DNA of 64,000 bases from an uncultured Campylobacter sp. (lineage in GTDB: Bacteria > Campylobacterota > Campylobacteria > Campylobacterales > Campylobacteraceae): NCBI RefSeq assembly GCF_938045345.1, contig NZ_CALIMS010000037.1, forward strand, positions 3,325-67,324, written 5' to 3'. A program made the position numbers and the translations under genes. Below the pieces are notes generated by a model. That model was given only the letters and a program-made list of their open reading frames with translations, was not told the origin of the DNA and did no database searches. How positions within the stretch are numbered: position 1 is the stretch's first letter; each line of letters opens with the position of its first letter. Positions 24,882 to 33,770 of the stretch are shown piece by piece.

Positions 24882-25829
24882 ATGAAGCGTGCAATTATCG
24901 CCATTTTGCTGGTGTTTATCTTGGCGGCTTTCGATTTTGCGTTTTACCGCCTTGTCGTGAAGCGATACGTCAATCAAAGCAGCGCCGAGATGCAGGCCAA
25001 ATCGATCGAGCTACATAAATTTCTGCCGTTTGATGAGGGCTCGCAGATCGTGCGCGTTAGCTCCAGTTTAAAACTTAGCGGCGATCTGCCCATAATCGAC
25101 GGCGCAGCGGCTTTGTATCCCGTATTTTCGGCATTCGTCGCGGCGAGCTATCCTAAGCAAAGCGTGGAGTTTGACGGACAAAATTTCACGAATGCTAGCA
25201 GGCTTAAATTTAGCAACACTCGCGGCGCATACAAGGCCATAAGCGACGGCGAGGCGGATCTGATCTTTGTCGCCGCCCCTTCGAAGCAGCAGCTTGATTA
25301 CGCGCGAGAAAAGGGCGCAAACTTACGCTTCGTGCCGATCGGGCTGGAGGCGTTCGTCTTTATCGTAAATGCAAATAATAAAATTTCAAGCTTAACCGTG
25401 GATCAGGTGCGAGGGATCTATTCTGGGGAGTTTGACGACTGGTCGCAGCTAGGCGGCGAGCACATGCGAATAGATGCCGTGCAGCGAAACGCGGGCAGCG
25501 GCAGCCAGAGCGCATTTTTGAAATTTATGGGCGAGACGCAGCCTAAGCGCAAGATCACGGGCTTTTTCGGTAGCGCGATCGGCTTTTCGTTTCGATACTA
25601 TGTCGAGGGGATCGTGCAAAACGGCGGCGTGAAGATGCTTAGCCTAAACGGCGCGTATCCGAATAAAGAAAATATCTCTAGCCGCAAATACCCGCTCGTA
25701 GCCGAAATTTACGCGGTTTACGATGAAAACAACAAAAACGAAAATATCCGCATCTTGATAGATTGGATCCTTTCACCGCAGGGGCAAAGTATCATCGAAA
25801 ATAGCGGCTACGTGCCGATTAAGGGCTAA
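24882..25829 (+). CDS. Membrane-anchored PstS-like phosphate-binding family protein
   Basis: The 315-residue protein has an N-terminal hydrophobic helix (AIIAILLVFILAAFDFAFYRL) that looks like an uncleaved anchor, followed by a periplasmic-binding-protein fold of the PstS type: LPIIDGAAALYPVFSAFVAA, then DLIFVAAPS, FIVNANNKISSLTVDQVRG, and NAGSGSQSAFLKFMG. PstS proteins bind phosphate for the PstCAB importer, but no pst genes are adjacent and the residues for phosphate cannot be verified by eye. The two tiny membrane proteins upstream hint at a dedicated complex. It is more likely a solitary sensor or binding protein than a transport component. Confidence 0.75.
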   Translation: MKRAIIAILLVFILAAFDFAFYRLVVKRYVNQSSAEMQAKSIELHKFLPFDEGSQIVRVSSSLKLSGDLPIIDGAAALYPVFSAFVAASYPKQSVEFDGQNFTNASRLKFSNTRGAYKAISDGEADLIFVAAPSKQQLDYAREKGANLRFVPIGLEAFVFIVNANNKISSLTVDQVRGIYSGEFDDWSQLGGEHMRIDAVQRNAGSGSQSAFLKFMGETQPKRKITGFFGSAIGFSFRYYVEGIVQNGGVKMLSLNGAYPNKENISSRKYPLVAEIYAVYDENNKNENIRILIDWILSPQGQSIIENSGYVPIKG

Positions 25830-25915
25830 GATCGCGGCTTAAATTTATACGGCGTTTGCCAAAAATTCAGCCAAATTTCGTTAAAATCACAAAATTTCAA
25901 AAAACGGAAAACGAA

Positions 25916-26404
25916 GTGATAAAGATCATATTTTTAGACGTAGACGGCTGCCTTAGCGACGGCGGGCTGTACCATTCAAACGGCGGCGAAGAGATGAAGA
26001 AATTTAACGTAAAAGACGGGTTCGGCATCCAGGAATGGCAACGGCTGGGGCTAAAGGTCGCGATCATCACCGGCAAAAGCTCGCAAATCGTCGCAAACCG
26101 CGCGCGCGAGCTAAAGATCGATACGCTCTTTCAAGGCGAAAAAGACAAGCTCTCAAGGGCGGAGCAAATTTTAAAAAATTTTAACCTAAGCTTCGATGAG
26201 GCCGCCGCGATCGGCGATGATATAAACGATGCGAAGCTTTTAAATGCGGTCGCGATCAGCTTCAAGCCCGCCGATGCGCTAAGCTCGCTAAAAGCGGACG
26301 TCGCGCTAAGCAAAAACGGCGGCTGCGGTGCAGTGCGCGAGATGATCGAAATACTCGTCGATAAAAACGGCATGCGCGAAGAGTGGAATAGCAAATGGCT
26401 GTAA
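25916..26404 (+). CDS. kdsC: 3-deoxy-D-manno-octulosonate 8-phosphate phosphatase (KdsC type)
   Basis: KdsC removes phosphate from KDO-8-phosphate in lipopolysaccharide core synthesis. I chose the GTG at 25916 because it places IKIIFLDVDGCLSDG at the N-terminus as in relatives; a longer in-frame start at 25856 lacks support. The 162-residue HAD-IIIA protein has the nucleophile motif DVDGCLSDG, the Thr/Ser motif IITGKSS and GDDINDAKLL with the final aspartates. It heads the kdsC-lptC-lptA-engB block, which matches C. jejuni Cj0647-Cj0650. Confidence 0.88.
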   Translation: MIKIIFLDVDGCLSDGGLYHSNGGEEMKKFNVKDGFGIQEWQRLGLKVAIITGKSSQIVANRARELKIDTLFQGEKDKLSRAEQILKNFNLSFDEAAAIGDDINDAKLLNAVAISFKPADALSSLKADVALSKNGGCGAVREMIEILVDKNGMREEWNSKWL

Positions 26405-26459
26405 TTTTGCAAGCGCGCGCGAGGGGCGAAATTCTGCGTAGATCAAAAGGAGCCGAGCG

Positions 26460-26993
26460 ATGGTGATAAAAATTTTTTACGTCGCGATTGCGATCTTTTG
26501 CGTCGCAATGGTGTTTTTAAGCGTGCAGACGCCGTATTTTAGCGATATGTTTAGACAGGATCTAAGCATTGCGAATATGGAGATGAAAAAGATCGTCGAT
26601 TATCAGATCGGCGAGCGCGTGGATGCTAAATTTACCGCGGACGGCGGCACTCGCTATAAGGATCGCGACGAGTTTGTAAATTTTAAAGCCGAGGAGATTA
26701 GCGCAGATCTAAATCACACTTTGGTTTCAAAGACTGCGACGCGCGCAGGCGAGCTGATAAAATTTAACGGCGACGCGCATTACGTAAATAGCAGAGGCTT
26801 TGATTACACGGCGCAGGAGATCATCTACGATACGAGCAGCAAGATCGTCCGCTCCGACGTGCCGTACGTGCTGCGCCAAGGCGGCGACCGCATCACGGGC
26901 GCAAGTATCAGCTACGACACCAAAACCAAACAAACAAACTCAAAAGGAATCCACGCATGGTATTTAATAAAAGATCAAAATTCCACAAACTAA
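26460..26993 (+). CDS. lptC: LPS export protein LptC
   Basis: LptC is the bitopic inner-membrane protein that takes lipopolysaccharide from LptB2FG and passes it to LptA. The 177-residue product has one N-terminal membrane helix (IFYVAIAIFCVAMVFLSV) and a periplasmic domain with the beta-jellyroll type repeats seen in FKAEEISADLNHTLVSK and DYTAQEIIYDTSSK. Sequence conservation in this family is low, so the assignment is helped by position between kdsC and lptA. It overlaps lptA by 37 bases. Confidence 0.85.
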   Translation: MVIKIFYVAIAIFCVAMVFLSVQTPYFSDMFRQDLSIANMEMKKIVDYQIGERVDAKFTADGGTRYKDRDEFVNFKAEEISADLNHTLVSKTATRAGELIKFNGDAHYVNSRGFDYTAQEIIYDTSSKIVRSDVPYVLRQGGDRITGASISYDTKTKQTNSKGIHAWYLIKDQNSTN

Positions 26994-27472
26994 TATTCGC
27001 ATCTGCGCTAATTGCGGGCTTTGGCGCGACTACTCTTAGCGCCGCGCAGGAGCAGGTCGAGGTCACGGCGGATAATTTTTTCGCCGACGAGATTAAGCAG
27101 ATCAGCGTCCTAACAGGCAACGTCCGCATCAAAAAGGGCGCTTACGATACGCTAAATTCCGACAAAGTGACGATCTATTTCGACGCTAAGCGTCAGCCTA
27201 CCAAATACGTCGCGACGGGAAACGCAAATTTTAAAATTTTACTCAATCAAAAGCATTACGACGGCAGAGGCGGCGTGCTGACCTATGATCCGACTATCGA
27301 GGCTTATACGCTCGAAAACAACGCCTATCTGCATGAGGCCGAGACCAAAAAGGAGGTTTACGGCGATAAGATCATCGTAAATCGCCAAAAGGGCACCTAC
27401 GAAGTAAAAAGCGGCGGCGGCGAGAAAAAGCCCGTGCGGCTGATCTTTCAGGTCGAAGATCAAAACAAATGA
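26957..27472 (+). CDS. lptA: LPS export bridge protein LptA
   Basis: LptA polymerises across the periplasm to carry lipopolysaccharide to the outer membrane. The 171-residue product has a signal peptide ([20 protein letters not shown]) and the OstA-like beta-jellyroll: [43 protein letters not shown], then [14 protein letters not shown]. The start lies inside the 3' end of lptC, and the stop overlaps the engB ATG by four bases, so the three genes are coupled. Confidence 0.92.
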   Translation: MVFNKRSKFHKLIFASALIAGFGATTLSAAQEQVEVTADNFFADEIKQISVLTGNVRIKKGAYDTLNSDKVTIYFDAKRQPTKYVATGNANFKILLNQKHYDGRGGVLTYDPTIEAYTLENNAYLHEAETKKEVYGDKIIVNRQKGTYEVKSGGGEKKPVRLIFQVEDQNK

Positions 27473-28368
27473 TCTATCCTAGCAGTGCGCAGTTTATCAC
27501 CTCCGCCGCAAATATCGCGGGTGCGCCCGAGTTTGCGATGAGCGAAGTGGCGTTTTTGGGGCGTTCAAACGTCGGCAAAAGTAGCCTGATAAACGCGCTT
27601 ACCGGGCGCAAAAATCTAGCCAAATCAAGCTCGACTCCCGGCAAAACGCAACTGATAAATTTTTTTGAAGTTAAATTTAAACAAAAGCTTGCCGCAGATT
27701 CGGACGGCTCGCAAGCTGAAACGACGCCCGATCTGGCGAGCAAAGGGGCTTTGAGCTCGGATGCAAATTACGCGCGAGAGCGCGCGGACGTTGCGACGTC
27801 TGAGCGAAATTTAAAGCAGGACTCTATTTTAAATTTAAAAAGCGTTTCGGCGGATTTTAGATCGGATCGCGAGGTGGATCTTGCGGCAGGTTTTACGTCA
27901 AATTCCGCACAAAGCTCCGAATTAAATTTTACAGACAAATCCGCGCTAAGCTTAGCGGGCAATTCCGTTTTTTTGGATATTGCGAGCTTGGGAGAAAATA
28001 TCTCTTTGATCTTCGTGGATCTGCCGGGGTTTGGATACGCTAAGGTTTCTAAAAAACTGCATTATATCTGGCAGAAAAATCTCGACGAGTTCATCAAGGA
28101 GCGCCTAAATATCAAGCTTTTCGTCCATCTCATCGACGCGCGGCAGTTTGATCTTGCGATAGATAAAAATTTGCAAAACTATCTCGCTAGTTTTCTGCGC
28201 GGCGATCAAAAGGTCGTGAGGCTCTACACCAAAGCCGACAAGCTCAATCAAAGCGAGCGCGCAAAGCTTTTGAAGCACGATCCGCAGGCGATTTTGGTCT
28301 CTACGCTAAAAGGCAGCGGGCTTGCAAAAGCGCGCGAGATCATTGTGCGCGGGGCGTTTGGATTATGA
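27469..28368 (+). CDS. engB: Ribosome biogenesis GTPase EngB/YsxC with a large internal insert
   Basis: EngB is an essential GTPase in 50S subunit assembly, normally about 200 residues; this one has 299. The G motifs are intact: G1 GRSNVGKSS near residue 31, G2 STPGKTQ near 55, G3 DLPGFGYAK near 184, G4 TKADKL and G5 VSTLKGSG. The surplus is a Ser/Ala/Asp/Leu-rich segment of about 105 residues (about 71-176) placed between the strand after switch I and the G3 motif, where relatives have a short hairpin. The insert carries several AAATTT hexamers. The frame is open throughout, so the protein is probably functional with a disordered loop. Confidence 0.93.
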   Translation: MIYPSSAQFITSAANIAGAPEFAMSEVAFLGRSNVGKSSLINALTGRKNLAKSSSTPGKTQLINFFEVKFKQKLAADSDGSQAETTPDLASKGALSSDANYARERADVATSERNLKQDSILNLKSVSADFRSDREVDLAAGFTSNSAQSSELNFTDKSALSLAGNSVFLDIASLGENISLIFVDLPGFGYAKVSKKLHYIWQKNLDEFIKERLNIKLFVHLIDARQFDLAIDKNLQNYLASFLRGDQKVVRLYTKADKLNQSERAKLLKHDPQAILVSTLKGSGLAKAREIIVRGAFGL

Positions 28369-28480
28369 AATTTCTAAATTTAAATACGCAAAATTTTACG
28401 GCGCAAAATTTCAAAATAATTAAATTTAGCGGATATAAAATGCACCGCGAAAATTGCGCGAAGATTAGGGAAAATTTTAG

Positions 28481-29320
28481 ATGATACGGCTAAAAAAAGC
28501 GCGCCTTTGCGACATTTCGCGTATGCAGGAGCTCGTAAAAGAGGAGGTGCAAAACGGCGTGATCTTGCCGCTTGAAAGCGATGAGATAGCTGCCAATATC
28601 CGCTCATACGTGCTGGCGTTCGGTTGCGATTTTAAGGCGGATAGGAGTTTTGATTCCAAGGAAAATTTGAGTTTTAATTCTAAAGAAAATTCCGATTTAA
28701 ATTTAGCCGAGAATTCCGATTTAAATTTAGCGCGCAATGTCGATTTAAATTTAATCCAAAGCTCCGCCGCAAATTTTGCCGAAATTACTTCTGAAAATTC
28801 CGCAGAAAATGCCGCGGGTAATTTTGCGCCGCAACTAGCTACGTCTCAAAATAGCGTGTCACGAAATAGCGCAGCGCAAGCCGTATCCGGAGCGAGCCGC
28901 GCGCAAGCGGGCAAAGAGCAAATTTTACGGAGCGAATATTCGCAAGAAGCGAGCGTTTTTCAAACCGAACGTTCGCAGCCCTGCGAATCCCAGTGTCTAA
29001 AAGAAGCCGAAATTTTAGCGGGCTTTGCTTCGCTTAAAATTTTTAACGCAGATCTTGCCGAGGTGCGCTCGCTCATCGTCGCTCCGCAGTTTCGCAGGCG
29101 AGGCATTGCCAGAGCTATCGTAAATGAGCTGCTCGGTGAAGCGAAATTTTACGGGCTAAAAAGCGTATTTACGCTCACCTATCAAAAAGAATTTTTTGAG
29201 CGTCTGGGTTTTATCGAAATCCCAAAGGACGAGCTGCCCGCGCAAAAAATTTGGGCCGATTGTATTAAATGCAAAAAGTTTCCGGTATGCAACGAAATCG
29301 CACTTATCTATACGTTATAG
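28481..29320 (+). CDS. ArgA-type GNAT N-acetyltransferase with low-complexity insert
   Basis: The two ends form a GNAT domain like the short N-acetylglutamate synthases: IRLKKARLCDISRMQELV at the start, then AEVRSLIVAPQFRRRGIARAI (acetyl-CoA loop, about 193-213) and the distinctive end KIWADCIKCKKFPVCNEIAL. These enzymes acetylate glutamate for arginine synthesis. About 120 residues (51-174) of Asn/Ser/Ala/Leu-rich sequence interrupt the domain in a surface loop position, raising the total to 279 from about 150. Three tandem 24-base repeats lie in the insert. The gene sits between engB and the mrdA pair, a place with no equivalent that I recall in C. jejuni. Confidence 0.75.
   Translation: MIRLKKARLCDISRMQELVKEEVQNGVILPLESDEIAANIRSYVLAFGCDFKADRSFDSKENLSFNSKENSDLNLAENSDLNLARNVDLNLIQSSAANFAEITSENSAENAAGNFAPQLATSQNSVSRNSAAQAVSGASRAQAGKEQILRSEYSQEASVFQTERSQPCESQCLKEAEILAGFASLKIFNADLAEVRSLIVAPQFRRRGIARAIVNELLGEAKFYGLKSVFTLTYQKEFFERLGFIEIPKDELPAQKIWADCIKCKKFPVCNEIALIYTL
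28688..28759 (+). repeat. Three tandem 24-base repeats inside the acetyltransferase gene
   Basis: Units at 28688, 28712 and 28736 share AATTCCGATTTAAATTTAGC with changes in the third. They encode NSDLNLAE, NSDLNLAR and NVDLNLIQ. Each unit holds an AAATTT, and the first two also a GAATTC- or AAATTC-type hexamer. Confidence 0.9.
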
Positions 29321-29775
29321 CTGACACGCTTTTTAGCGCGGGGGTTCTTTTCTACCTGCTTCTAAGTGCGGTGTATAGGGGGCTGCCGCCGCTGATCGGA
29401 TTTTTTTTCACGGCGATGGTGGTGCAAAAATACGAAAACGACGTGAAATTTAAAAAGTTCGGCTTTAGCTGGTTTTTCTCTATTTTTTATCTGTTTTGCG
29501 CCGAGCAGATCCACGGATTTAACCTATTTAGCGTGGCTATCGCGTATTGTATATTTTATTTCGTGGTCTATGAAAACTCATTTAAATATATTAAATTTAG
29601 AAATTTTTTGATCTGCTTTTACGTGATGATCAGCTATGTTTTGGTCTTTGTGGTGAGTAACGCGATCTCGGCAATCAAAAAGAGCGAGTACCTGCCTCTA
29701 AACGGCGAGTATTTAAATTATATCGTGATCGAAATTTTGCTCGCTCTGCTCTTTTTTAAGGGGCGATTGGTATGA
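29269..29775 (+). CDS. Polytopic membrane protein in the MreD position
   Basis: The 168-residue protein has five or six hydrophobic helices (for example FSAGVLFYLLLSAVY, LIGFFFTAMVV, FSWFFSIFYLF and YIVIEILLALLFF). It overlaps the acetyltransferase by 52 bases if the ATG at 29269 is used; the ATG at 29287 is an alternative. Its stop overlaps the mrdA start by four bases. Directly upstream of PBP2 it matches C. jejuni Cj0651 in position and MreD of rod-shaped bacteria in size and topology, so a role in elongation is plausible. This is inference from context only. Confidence 0.75.
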   Translation: MQKVSGMQRNRTYLYVIADTLFSAGVLFYLLLSAVYRGLPPLIGFFFTAMVVQKYENDVKFKKFGFSWFFSIFYLFCAEQIHGFNLFSVAIAYCIFYFVVYENSFKYIKFRNFLICFYVMISYVLVFVVSNAISAIKKSEYLPLNGEYLNYIVIEILLALLFFKGRLV

Positions 29776-31592
29776 GGCTGAAGTTTGTATTTGCTTTCGT
29801 GATACTATTTTTTAGCATGCTTTTGGTTAGAATTTATTATCTTTCGATCAAATCGAACGAATTCTACGAGCAGGTCGCCAAAAATAACGTCATCTCTACC
29901 GAATACATCCCGCCGGTGCGCGGTCAAATTTTAGACGCCAAAGGTCGCCCGCTCGCGATAAACAATCTCGGCTTTTCTCTATCGATCGCGCCGCATCTAA
30001 AAGACGCCGCGCTGCAAAGCGAGCTAAATAATATCTCGCGCTACTTCAAAGATCTCAACGTCACCGCGATGAGCAAGAGCTACAAGGACGCGAATTCCGC
30101 TTATAATCAAGATTTTATCGAAGTCGTGCCGTTTTTGGACTACAACGCCACGATAGAGCATTTCGCGAGCTTGAGCCTGCACGAAAATATTAAAATTTCG
30201 CCCGCTTCGCAGCGCTTTTATCCTTACGGCGCGCTTGCTTCGCATATCATCGGCTACGTAGGCCGCGCCAATAAAAAAGATATCCAAAACAACCCCCTAA
30301 GCGCGCTTACCGGATACAACGGCAGAAGCGGCGTCGAGGGGTATTATAACGAGCTTTTGCAGGGCAGCAAGGGCGAGCGCAAGACGAAGGTTACGGCGCT
30401 AAATCAGGTCGTAGAGGAGATCTCGATGCAGGAGCCCAGCAGCAGCGAAATTTCGCTTACCATCGATCTTGAGCTGCAAAAATACCTCGAGGAAATTTTT
30501 AAAGATAAAGACGGCGTAGCGATCGTGATGGATCTGCACGACGGCGCTATCATCGCGGCGGGCAGCTTCCCCGAGTACGATCTGAACACCTTCGTGGGCG
30601 GAATTTCACAGGCGCAGTGGGATGAGCTGATAAAAGATCCGCGCCATCCTTTTACGAATAAGCTCGTAAACGGCCTCTATCCGCCGGGCTCGGTCATTAA
30701 GATGGCGGTGGGGATGAGCTTTTTAAACAGCGGCAAGATCAACGAGAACTGGAGCGTGTTTTGCAGCGGCGCGATAGAACTTGGAGGGCGTAAATTTCGC
30801 TGCTGGAAGAGCTGGGGTCACGGCCGTGTGAGCTTAGTAGAAGCGATTAAAGGCAGCTGCGACGTGTATTTTTACGAAGGCTCGCTGCTGGTGGGGATCG
30901 ACTATATGTCCGCGTATCTGCAGCGCATGGGTTTCGGTAGCAAAACGGGCGTCGATCTGCCCAATGAGTTTGTAGGCACGATGCCTAATAAGGCCTGGAA
31001 AATGCAGAAATTTAAGCGCGCGTGGTATCAGGGCGAGACGGTCAATGCCTCGATCGGTCAAGGCGACGTGCTCGTAACCCCTATGCAGGTGGCGAAAAAC
31101 ACCGCGCAGATCGCCTCGGGCAAGGCTATCACGCCGCATTTTTTAAAAAGCATCGACGGTAAGCCGGTGGAATTTACCCCTACCGAGCTTTTCACGCCGA
31201 AAGAAAAGGCGCAGCTGCCCCTCGTGCGACGCGGTATGTATGAGGTCGGCAACAATCCCGACGGAGGCACTGCCTACAAGCTCATCCATACCGCAGTAGT
31301 GCCTCTAGCGGTCAAGACGGGCACCGCGCAGGTCGTAGGCATCTCTCAGACCGCTAAAAAGCGAATGAAAGAGGCCGATATGGACTACTTCCACCGCTCG
31401 CATGCCTGGATGACGAGCTTTGGTCCTTACGATAAGCCGCAATACGCCGTAACCGTGCTCGTAGAACACGGCGGCGGCGGCGGAAGCGCGGCAGGTCCAG
31501 TGATAATGCAAATCTACGAAAAACTCGCCCAGATGGGCTACATCGACGCCAACGCAACGACTAACAAAGATACCGCAAAGAAAACGAAGTAG
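29772..31592 (+). CDS. mrdA: Penicillin-binding protein 2, peptidoglycan transpeptidase
   Basis: PBP2 cross-links peptidoglycan during cell elongation. The 606-residue protein has an N-terminal membrane anchor (FVFAFVILFFSMLLVRIYYL), the dimerisation domain with PPVRGQILDAKGRPLA near residues 47-62, and the transpeptidase domain with active-site SVIK at about 307-310, the SCD motif (GSCDVYFYEG) and KTGTAQV near 520. All catalytic motifs are present. It ends an operon-like chain that begins at kdsC. Confidence 0.95.
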   Translation: MRLKFVFAFVILFFSMLLVRIYYLSIKSNEFYEQVAKNNVISTEYIPPVRGQILDAKGRPLAINNLGFSLSIAPHLKDAALQSELNNISRYFKDLNVTAMSKSYKDANSAYNQDFIEVVPFLDYNATIEHFASLSLHENIKISPASQRFYPYGALASHIIGYVGRANKKDIQNNPLSALTGYNGRSGVEGYYNELLQGSKGERKTKVTALNQVVEEISMQEPSSSEISLTIDLELQKYLEEIFKDKDGVAIVMDLHDGAIIAAGSFPEYDLNTFVGGISQAQWDELIKDPRHPFTNKLVNGLYPPGSVIKMAVGMSFLNSGKINENWSVFCSGAIELGGRKFRCWKSWGHGRVSLVEAIKGSCDVYFYEGSLLVGIDYMSAYLQRMGFGSKTGVDLPNEFVGTMPNKAWKMQKFKRAWYQGETVNASIGQGDVLVTPMQVAKNTAQIASGKAITPHFLKSIDGKPVEFTPTELFTPKEKAQLPLVRRGMYEVGNNPDGGTAYKLIHTAVVPLAVKTGTAQVVGISQTAKKRMKEADMDYFHRSHAWMTSFGPYDKPQYAVTVLVEHGGGGGSAAGPVIMQIYEKLAQMGYIDANATTNKDTAKKTK

Positions 31593-31870
31593 GATGGGAT
31601 TTTAGAATTCTGTCCATGCTTGGCTTGCTTTAAATTTTAAAATTTAGCAAGCCTTTGCGGGTTTAAAATTTTGAAATTTACCCCGCTTCCGCAAGTTTGA
31701 AATTTTAAAATTTAGCGATGAACGTCGGCATAGAATTTTAAAATTTTATGAAACTTGGAGGAGATAGAATTTTATTTCACTATTACGGGTTTGAAATTTT
31801 AAAATTTAGCGCAGTGCGGAGGCTTTGAAATTTAGAATTTTACCCGTCCTTTGCAGATTTTAAATTTTAA
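31593..31870. repeat. AAATTT-rich intergenic tract
   Basis: No gene. By hand I count fifteen RAATTY hexamers between 31600 and 31870, many arranged as AAATTTTAAAATTT pairs spaced about 60 bases apart and embedded in short GC-rich linkers such as CCGCTTCCGCAAGTTTG. Similar tracts occur at 33.4-33.7, 52.4-53.6 and 56.4-56.7 kb. Confidence 0.7.
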
Positions 31871-32587
31871 ATGCACCATAAGAATAAGGCGGTAGAATAC
31901 GCTAAAATATTTTTTATAAAAATGGGGAAATTTATGAGGGATTATGATAAAGAACCGATAGTGATAAAAAACGACTATTTGCTAAAAAGTAGATTAACAG
32001 TAGGAATTTTTTTCTTGATATTCGCATTAGTATTTGCCATTAGATCTATTTTTCCCATCGAAAGTTTCTTTAATAGTATTTTGAGAAAAGGCGAGCTAGC
32101 GCTTTGCGTATTTATATTTTTTAAAACGATTTTTGGAGATTTTGCAATGCTGAAAAGCATGCTAGTAAATGACTTACAAATTAGAATTTTTGAGAAAATA
32201 ATAGAATGTGACTATGTGGATTTTGCAGGGAATTTAAAGGTACTAAAAATCCAGCTTACGGAGCATACAAAGATAACGTATTCATACTTTCCATGTTTTG
32301 GAGAAACTGCAAAACTTGATAGTAAAACTTTAATGGATAAAATTACGTATATAACAAATCTTGCAATGGCTATCGTCATAAACTTTATATCTATAATTAT
32401 CTTTCAATGCTTAAATTCCTTGAGGATAAAAAAGTACTATATTTTTAATGATAACGGTATTGTGATATCGGCAAAACAAAATAAATTACTTATTGATAGA
32501 TTTGGCAAAGTTCCTTTTAATAAGCGAACCCTGATGATATCTTTAACTAACTACAATTCAAAATTTTTTGATAAGGATAAAAAATAA
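31871..32587 (+). CDS. Unknown AT-rich membrane protein
   Basis: The 238-residue frame may start at 31871 or at the ATG 31934 (MRDYDKEPIVIKNDY), which follows AATGGGGAAATTT. Hydrophobic helices are seen at TVGIFFLIFALVFAIRSIF, LALCVFIFFKTIF and AMAIVINFISIIIFQCL. The region IRIFEKIIECDYVDFAG to FGETAKLD lies between them and the C-terminal tail is basic. Codon use is much more AT-rich than in neighbours, suggesting later acquisition. No family recognised. The next gene, also a membrane protein, starts about 40 bases on. Confidence 0.6.
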   Translation: MHHKNKAVEYAKIFFIKMGKFMRDYDKEPIVIKNDYLLKSRLTVGIFFLIFALVFAIRSIFPIESFFNSILRKGELALCVFIFFKTIFGDFAMLKSMLVNDLQIRIFEKIIECDYVDFAGNLKVLKIQLTEHTKITYSYFPCFGETAKLDSKTLMDKITYITNLAMAIVINFISIIIFQCLNSLRIKKYYIFNDNGIVISAKQNKLLIDRFGKVPFNKRTLMISLTNYNSKFFDKDKK

Positions 32588-32626
32588 TTCTAATTTTAAC
32601 GGTATCAAATTAGGTGAATAAGTAGA

Positions 32627-33325
32627 ATGAAAATTTTAGCTTACGATCGCAACGGGCAATATAGACGATGGCAGCCAAGGCTTAAATTTGATGATAGATT
32701 ACGACAAAGAATTTTAAAAAGCGCCGAAATGAAACGCGATAAAAGCCAAATTGATCTTAAAAGCTATAAATTAGGGGCTAGGGTTATAAAGGAGTTCATT
32801 AAAAAATGTTTTGAGCTAAAAGGAGTAAGAATTTTATTCTGGATCGCCTTGCTCTTTTTTACTATAGACTGCCTGGGCGTTATATTTGCCAGCATAGATG
32901 CGGTTTTTTTGGCGGAGTATAGCGGTTATGATATCGCGCATCCGTTTTCTATCGTTTTAAAAGCTTTTGAACTAACGTGGCGTGAAGAGGCGAGCGATAG
33001 CGAAAGCGATATTTTTGGCGCTATGGTATTGTATCTATTTTGCGCGACGGTAATTTTGCCTCTAATCATCTGCTGTTTTGTATTTTCCAAAATAAAGGCT
33101 TTTATTCTGCTGGATAAAATATCCGCCGCATCTGCATTTTTTATAAGTTTATTTTATGCTTATCCGCTAGCTGTGATAATCCTAGCAAAAGCGGGTTTTA
33201 CTTGGTTGGGTCATCTATTTGATCGCTCAAATTTTAATTTTAGCATAATGATGATAAGCGCTTTACCGTCGCTAATAATCGCGTCTGCGATGGTTCTTAT
33301 TCTAAAAAGAAGAGATAAAATTTAA
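32627..33325 (+). CDS. Unknown membrane protein
   Basis: This 232-residue protein has a basic cytoplasmic N-terminus (YDRNGQYRRWQPRLKFDDRL) and about four hydrophobic helices: ILFWIALLFFTIDCLGVIFA, LYLFCATVILPLIICCFVF, ASAFFISLFYAYPLAVIILA and MMISALPSLIIASAMVLIL. It follows another unknown membrane gene and both precede the third CRISPR array. No motif points to an activity. They may form a two-gene accessory unit. Confidence 0.6.
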   Translation: MKILAYDRNGQYRRWQPRLKFDDRLRQRILKSAEMKRDKSQIDLKSYKLGARVIKEFIKKCFELKGVRILFWIALLFFTIDCLGVIFASIDAVFLAEYSGYDIAHPFSIVLKAFELTWREEASDSESDIFGAMVLYLFCATVILPLIICCFVFSKIKAFILLDKISAASAFFISLFYAYPLAVIILAKAGFTWLGHLFDRSNFNFSIMMISALPSLIIASAMVLILKRRDKI

Positions 33326-33770
33326 TGCAGATAAGTTTATGAGACCATCTTTTTTTGACCAAATTTCGCGTAAATTAATACGTAAAATTTTATGAATAGG
33401 GCTCGAGATATGTGAATTTAAAAGAGGCAAATTTTGAAACGATCTTAAAATTTGCTTCCGTTTCGGATTTAAAATTTTAGGTTTCGAGGTTTGGAATTTC
33501 GATCATCGACTTCGAATTTTAAAATTTTAATCCTGACGACCTTTTAAAATTTTATGATCTAAAATCCTTGCGCTTTTGAATCCTGCAGCTCAAAGTCGCT
33601 GCTTCTTAAATTTAAAATTCTAAGCTCTGAGATGCGGAGCCTTGCTCGATAAAATTTTAAAATCTAAGCCGGAATTTTATTTGGTAAAAATTTTATCGGG
33701 CAGGATTTGGCTCGATAAATTCTATAGAATGCTATTATGAAAGGGGAAAAGATGAAATTTTAAATAGAGC
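33326..33770. other. AAATTT-rich gene-free region
   Basis: No gene is visible. Repeated AAAATTTTA/GAATTTTAAAATTTT elements recur every 25-60 bases, as in the tract after mrdA. It ends at the first repeat of the third CRISPR array. Confidence 0.6.
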
